Below are positions 42,097 through 45,736 of a stretch of 45,736 nucleotides of DNA, piece after piece. A program made the translations under genes and the position numbers. This stretch comes from an uncultured Synergistales bacterium (lineage in GTDB: Bacteria; Synergistota; Synergistia; Synergistales; Aminobacteriaceae): contig CAJODC010000006.1 of the NCBI GenBank assembly GCA_905233215.1, positions 1 to 45,736 of the forward strand. The letters run 5' to 3'. Within the stretch, counting starts at the first letter, position 1; every line of letters begins with the position of its first letter. The notes below the pieces were generated by a model. That model was not told where the DNA came from and did not search any database. It worked only from the letters and a program-made list of their open reading frames with translations.

Positions 42097-43206
42097 ATGG
42101 AACACAGGGAAAAACAAATTATCCGTGTCAGCATGATAGGAATAATCGCAAATATTATACTGGCAGGATTAAAATTCGCCGTAGGTTTCTTCGCTCATTC
42201 TGTCTCGATTATGATTGATGCCGTCAACAACACAAGCGATGTCATGTCCTCAGTCATAACAATACTCGGCACTAAACTCGCAGGCAGACCAGCCGACAAA
42301 TCACACCCCTACGGTCACGGGCGTGTCGAATACCTCACAGCCGCTATAATTTCGGCAATCGTTCTTTACGCAGGAGTTACAGCCCTCATTGAGGCCGTCA
42401 AGGAAATTTTCTCGCCAAAAGAACTCTCTCATTCACCTCTCACTCTCTCAATCATCGCTGCCGGTGTAATCGTCAAATTCTTTCTCGGACGCTACGTAAG
42501 TTCCGAAGGTCAGAAATTATCTTCCGACGCTCTCAAAAATTCCGGTCAAGATGCCATAATGGACTCGGCTGTCTCTTCGTCAACCTTAATCGGCGCAATA
42601 GTCTTCCTCGTCTTCGGGATAAGTATTGAAGGCTGGCTCGGCGTGTTCATCTCAATATTCATCATCAGGGCAGGGCTTGACATGTTCCTTGAGGCGACAA
42701 GCAAAATTCTCGGCGAACGCACTGAAAGTTCAATCGCTAAGGCCATCAAGGATACTGTCTGCGAAACTGAAGGAGTCTTAGGAGCTTATGACCTCATTCT
42801 CACTAACTACGGCCCTGACAGACTCATCGGTTCAATTCACATTGAAGTTCCCGATGAATGGACAGCAGGAAAGATTGACACGGTTACACGAAAAATCACT
42901 CACAAAGTCGCCGTGAAGCATCACATAATTCTCGCAGCAGTCGGCATATATTCCAAGAACACCGCAAGCCCTCAGGTTATGGAAATCAGAGACAGAATCA
43001 CTAAGGCTGTTATGTCCCTGAAATATATACTCGGTGTTCATGGCTTTTACTGTGAAGAGGACAAAAAGGAAATTCGCTTTGACGTTGTTGTTGACTTCTC
43101 AGCACCTAATACTGAAAGCGTCAAAAAGAAAGTTCATAAGACCGTCAGGAATCTTTACCCGGATTACAATGTAAACGTTCAGATTGATTCAGATTATTCG
43201 GACTAG
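42097..43206 (+). CDS. Cation diffusion facilitator metal exporter with extended C-terminus
   Basis: CDF proteins exchange protons for Zn2+, Fe2+, Mn2+ or similar. The 369-residue protein has six predicted transmembrane segments. TM2 carries HSVSIMIDAVNNTSD (metal-site aspartates; the usual pattern is DAxxSLSD). HPYGHGRVEYLTA follows in the loop. TM5 has NSGQDAIMDS, with two aspartates. The N-SD spacing and NNTSD are typical of the manganese/iron-type groups, but the metal cannot be fixed. The C-terminal cytoplasmic part is about 70 residues longer than in typical 300-residue CDFs and appears to contain a second ferredoxin-like repeat. AGGAG lies upstream. The ACT gene starts 17 bases after it. 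Confidence 0.88.
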   Translation: MEHREKQIIRVSMIGIIANIILAGLKFAVGFFAHSVSIMIDAVNNTSDVMSSVITILGTKLAGRPADKSHPYGHGRVEYLTAAIISAIVLYAGVTALIEAVKEIFSPKELSHSPLTLSIIAAGVIVKFFLGRYVSSEGQKLSSDALKNSGQDAIMDSAVSSSTLIGAIVFLVFGISIEGWLGVFISIFIIRAGLDMFLEATSKILGERTESSIAKAIKDTVCETEGVLGAYDLILTNYGPDRLIGSIHIEVPDEWTAGKIDTVTRKITHKVAVKHHIILAAVGIYSKNTASPQVMEIRDRITKAVMSLKYILGVHGFYCEEDKKEIRFDVVVDFSAPNTESVKKKVHKTVRNLYPDYNVNVQIDSDYSD

Positions 43207-43223
43207 GAGGAAATTTTTTCGTA

Positions 43224-43493
43224 ATGAAAGCCATTATGACTGTTACAGCACAGGACAGAGTCGGAATCATCGCCGGAGTCTGTTCGCTTCTTGCCGACAT
43301 GGGCGTGAACATTCTCGACATTTCACAGACAGTGATGCAGGGAATTTTCACTATGACTCTTCTTGTTGACACTTCGACTTCATCACACACTTTTGACGAG
43401 ATACATTCAGCGTTACTCAAGCGCGGTGAAACCGAACACCTCAATATTCATATTCAGAGGTCGGATATTTTCGAGGCCATGCACAGGGTGTAA
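43224..43493 (+). CDS. ACT-domain protein (UPF0237)
   Basis: The 89-residue protein is one ACT domain: TVTAQDRVGIIAGVCSLLAD, MGVNILDISQTVMQGIFTM. UPF0237 members regularly sit directly before a UPF0210 (PFL-family) gene, as here. ACT domains bind amino acids, so it may be a regulatory subunit. The stop is 3 bases before the next gene's GTG and 9 before its preferred ATG. AGGAGG precedes the start. The molecular role is unknown. Confidence 0.9.
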   Translation: MKAIMTVTAQDRVGIIAGVCSLLADMGVNILDISQTVMQGIFTMTLLVDTSTSSHTFDEIHSALLKRGETEHLNIHIQRSDIFEAMHRV

Positions 43494-43502
43494 GAGGTGG
43501 AA

Positions 43503-44861
43503 ATGTTAAACATCTCAGACGTAATGCAGACGGTCAACATGATTGATCATCAGCACTTGGACATTCGCACGATAACTCTCGGAATTTCCCTTTACGACTG
43601 CGCCGACTCGAACATCTCAAAATGCGCAAGGAAAATTTATGACAAGATATGCCGTAAAGCTGAACACTTAGTCGAAACAGGCAATCAAATCGAAATTGAG
43701 TACGGAATCCCGATCATCAACAAAAGAATCTCAGTAACCCCGATAGCTCAAGCCGCTGCAGCGTGTGAAAGCAATGATTACTCGTTGATAGGGCGAGCGA
43801 TGAATGATGCCGCGAAGGAATGCGGAGTGAATTTCATCGGCGGTTATTCAGCACTCGTTCACAAGGGCTTCACCGAGTCGGACAGGAAGTTAATCGCCTC
43901 GATTCCTGAGACGTTAGCAGGGACTGAACTTGTGTGTTCAAGCGTCAACGTAGCAACGACTAAGGCCGGTATCAACATGGACGCAGTAGCCTTAATGGGA
44001 ACGGTCATCAAACGGACAGCCAATCTCACCGCCGATAGAGACGGCTTAGGCTGTGCGAAACTTGTTGTGTTCGCCAATGCCGTTGAGGATAACCCGTTCA
44101 TGGCCGGAGCGTTTCACGGTTCTGGCGAGCCTGAGTGTGTGATCAACGTTGGAGTCTCAGGGCCGGGAGTCGTGTGGCGTGCGTTGCAGGAAGTGAAAGG
44201 GAAGAGCTTTGATGTTGTTGCCGAGACTGTGAAGCGTACGGCGTTCAGAATAACGAGAATGGGTCAGGTTGTCGCCAACGCAGCGTCCGAAAGGTTAGGG
44301 ATACCTTTTGGGATTGTTGACTTGTCGCTTGCGCCTACTCCGGCTAAGGGAGACTCTGTAGCTCGTATTCTTGAGGCGATGGGACTGGAAATCTGCGGAA
44401 CTCACGGAACGACCGCCGCTCTTGCCCTGCTCAACGATGCGGTGAAGAAAGGCGGTGTAATGGCATCGGGTCATGTCGGCGGTTTATCGGGGGCATTCAT
44501 TCCTGTGAGCGAAGACGAAGGAATGATTCACGCCGTCAAATCGGGAGTGCTTAACATCGAAAAGTTAGAGGCCATGACCTGCGTGTGTTCAGTAGGACTC
44601 GACATGATAGCCGTACCGGGCAACACAAGCGCGGAGACTATATCGGCGATAATTGCCGACGAGTCAGCGATAGGAGTCATCAACAACAAGACTACAGCGG
44701 TGAGAATCATTCCTGCACCGAACAAGAATGTCGGCGACTCTGTTGAGTTTGGCGGACTTTTGGGAAGCGCGCCGGTGATGAGGGTGAACAGTGCCGGAAG
44801 CGGTGAATTTATAGCGAGGGGCGGAAGGATACCTGCACCGATTCACAGCTTGAGAAATTAG
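43503..44861 (+). CDS. PFL-family (UPF0210) protein
   Basis: The 452-residue protein belongs to UPF0210 (DUF711), a family distantly related to pyruvate formate-lyase and with an unknown reaction. Conserved segments: [61 protein letters not shown], and [16 protein letters not shown] prefer ATG 43503, with AGAGGTGG just before it, over the GTG at 43497. It is coupled with the ACT gene. No transmembrane or signal sequence is seen, so it is probably cytoplasmic. The pair is conserved in many Firmicutes and Synergistota; function is not established. Confidence 0.92.
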   Translation: MLNISDVMQTVNMIDHQHLDIRTITLGISLYDCADSNISKCARKIYDKICRKAEHLVETGNQIEIEYGIPIINKRISVTPIAQAAAACESNDYSLIGRAMNDAAKECGVNFIGGYSALVHKGFTESDRKLIASIPETLAGTELVCSSVNVATTKAGINMDAVALMGTVIKRTANLTADRDGLGCAKLVVFANAVEDNPFMAGAFHGSGEPECVINVGVSGPGVVWRALQEVKGKSFDVVAETVKRTAFRITRMGQVVANAASERLGIPFGIVDLSLAPTPAKGDSVARILEAMGLEICGTHGTTAALALLNDAVKKGGVMASGHVGGLSGAFIPVSEDEGMIHAVKSGVLNIEKLEAMTCVCSVGLDMIAVPGNTSAETISAIIADESAIGVINNKTTAVRIIPAPNKNVGDSVEFGGLLGSAPVMRVNSAGSGEFIARGGRIPAPIHSLRN

Positions 44862-44953
44862 GGCAATGACTAAAATGGGAATTTTATAGGCCGCAAGATG
44901 AAAGTTCACTAACCTATGCCTTCTCGTTATTTGCGGGAGGGTAAATTTGCAAC

Positions 44954-45160
44954 CTAATGCTGGTCTGTTATCTCGGAATTATTGACAGCATACTCAAGAA
45001 TGAAACTGACTAATTCATTTCGTGAACGGTTGCTTTTTGTCGCAAGCACTTCCAGAGCGTCAGCTACTTCACATCTTATTCTGACTGAGAAAGTTTTATA
45101 GCCGTCCTCGCCCTTTAGGTACTGTTTTCTAGGTATTTTTATTATTGCCTTATCCATCAT
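44954..45160 (-). CDS. Small ribbon-helix-helix (CopG/Arc-type) protein
   Basis: The 68-residue protein has a ribbon-helix-helix signature: TFSVRIRCEVADALEVLATKS and SRNELVSFILEYAV, matching a beta-strand with arginines followed by two helices. Arc, MetJ and antitoxin proteins share this fold and bind DNA as dimers. ATG 45160 is chosen because AAGGTG lies 6 bases upstream. No toxin gene lies next to it. The divergent membrane protein gene starts 33 bases away, and this protein may regulate it; that is inferred only from position. Confidence 0.75.
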   Translation of the reverse strand: MMDKAIIKIPRKQYLKGEDGYKTFSVRIRCEVADALEVLATKSNRSRNELVSFILEYAVNNSEITDQH

Positions 45161-45193
45161 ATTTTTCACCTTGTTTTATTTTAGGTTAATAAT

Positions 45194-45625
45194 ATGATTA
45201 ATGATATGTTAGCTGTTTTTATGTCAGGGAAAAAATGTTTGTCAGCTCTATATTTAACATCTGCTTTTGTTCTTCTTTTTGCTTCATCAGCACTTGCCGC
45301 AAAGAGAAGTGATTTCTTCTCTGTGGCTGGCGGTGATTTATTGGGATTTATAGCGGCGATAGACGGTATACTCATAGCTATAGCTGTTTTCAAAATTTAT
45401 CACCGTATCTTTTCAGTGTTCTACTTCAGCGTCAAAGCAATCTTGGTGGAACTTTTCTGGATAGCAATGATTGGCGGAGGTCTACTGATGGCTGTACCTT
45501 CACTTCTTGATACGTTGGGCTTGTGGAATGCTGTAACAGGCTACGCATACTTCATCGCAATCTTTCTGCTCATGACGGGGCTTGCAAAAAAATTCTGGAA
45601 TGCCAGAAAAGACAGTGAGTCGTAA
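45194..45625 (+). CDS. Small membrane protein of unknown function
   Basis: The 143-residue protein has a possible signal or first transmembrane segment (LYLTSAFVLLFASSALAA) and about three further hydrophobic segments (LLGFIAAIDGILIAIAVF, LVELFWIAMIGGGLLMA, AYFIAIFLLMTGLA), with a charged tail. I know no family for it. Start at ATG 45194 follows AGG with an 8-base spacing. It is divergent from the RHH gene with a 33-base gap and is followed by a strong terminator, so it is monocistronic. Confidence 0.65.
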   Translation: MINDMLAVFMSGKKCLSALYLTSAFVLLFASSALAAKRSDFFSVAGGDLLGFIAAIDGILIAIAVFKIYHRIFSVFYFSVKAILVELFWIAMIGGGLLMAVPSLLDTLGLWNAVTGYAYFIAIFLLMTGLAKKFWNARKDSES

Positions 45626-45638
45626 CAAAGTTTTCTGT

Positions 45639-45673
45639 CCTCCTCCCGTTATGACAGGAGGAGGTTATTTTTT
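45639..45673 (+). terminator. Rho-independent terminator after the membrane protein gene
   Basis: CCTCCTCC (45639-45646) and GGAGGAGG (45657-45664) form an 8-bp stem with a 10-base loop, then TTATTTTTTT. Confidence 0.85.
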
Positions 45674-45705
45674 TGCGTGATAGGGGTATGCTCGCAGAAA
45701 TAGTG

Positions 45706-45711
45706 TATAAT
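45706..45711 (+). promoter_or_regulatory. Possible -10 box at the window edge
   Basis: TATAAT lies 25 bases before the window end. The downstream gene is not in view and the -35 is not clear. Confidence 0.3.
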
Positions 45712-45736
45712 TGAACGAAAATTTTTACGTTTTAGG

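Noticed and set aside
44862-44953. A small RNA between the UPF0210 gene and the RHH gene.
   Set aside because: The only pairing is a 6-bp CCGCAA/TTGCGG with a loop of more than 30 bases and no clear promoter or T run.
44954-45625. RHH protein and membrane protein as a toxin-antitoxin pair.
   Set aside because: They are divergent, the membrane protein is larger than typical membrane toxins and no known toxin motif is present.
1-45736. CRISPR array, prophage, transposon or defence island.
   Set aside because: No repeat-spacer pattern, integrase, transposase or recognised nuclease cluster is visible; the genes are mainly housekeeping or metabolism.

Overview
The window looks like chromosome from a Gram-negative, anaerobic, amino-acid- and organic-acid-using bacterium, most consistent with Synergistota (Synergistaceae-like). 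This is inferred from a complete Kdo/outer-membrane sugar cluster combined with NAD(P)-glutamate dehydrogenase, a 2-hydroxycarboxylate symporter with malic enzyme, an ECF-type thiamine uptake subunit, a ThrRS-like-domain nucleoside kinase, and frequent GTG/TTG starts. No marker gene in the window fixes the genus. Gene density is high: most gaps are under 100 bp and three convergent gene pairs overlap at their stops. I see no prophage, transposase, CRISPR array, rRNA or tRNA.

Layout. 1-174: 3' end of dapF, then a shared terminator. 241-1533 (-): glutamate dehydrogenase with a good promoter, divergent from a + operon (1660-5421) of a PaaI-type thioesterase, a TtcA-family tRNA thiolase and mutS. 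5414-9388 (-): a malate-type operon (malic enzyme, 2HCT symporter broken by an in-frame TAG, an odd solute-binding protein, a zinc-ribbon membrane protein). 9499-17203 (-): a long envelope operon reading fba, kdsA, a divergent aspartate kinase, kdsD, kdsB, a frameshifted ELM1-family gene, a GT4 glycosyltransferase and ddl. 17525-22670 (-): dnaX-dnaE, with a possible slippage site in dnaX. 22816-24495 (+): nucleoside kinase.

24508-28207: first cobalamin block (cbiB, cobD-type decarboxylase, cbiA) followed by thiT. 28310-31263: two exported paralogues, one of which carries a Cthe_2159-like carbohydrate-binding beta-helix. 31326-33557: ArsR regulator and P1B metal ATPase. 33538-36902: LysR regulator, a broken YafQ toxin, an exported alpha/beta hydrolase and a lipoprotein aldo/keto reductase. 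36948-38463: XRE-cupin regulator, small alarmone-type HD hydrolase and a YbjN-like protein. 38502-39971 (-): phosphodiester glycosidase. 40025-40160: a structured small RNA, possibly 6S. 40162-42051 (-): HAD phosphatase and the second cobalamin block (short CobU-like, CobS). 42097-44861 (+): CDF metal exporter, then the ACT/UPF0210 pair. 44954-45625: a ribbon-helix-helix protein divergent from a small membrane protein.

How it fits together: the envelope operon makes CMP-Kdo and supplies a peptidoglycan dipeptide. The two cobalamin blocks cover corrin-ring amidation and lower-loop assembly. The malate operon would feed pyruvate and NAD(P)H. The most notable items are the amber-interrupted symporter, the frameshifted ELM1 gene, the candidate 6S RNA, the dnaX A7 tract, the paired exported paralogues, and the separated remnants of a RelB/YafQ toxin-antitoxin system. 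I did not find a clear, wholly new multi-gene system.
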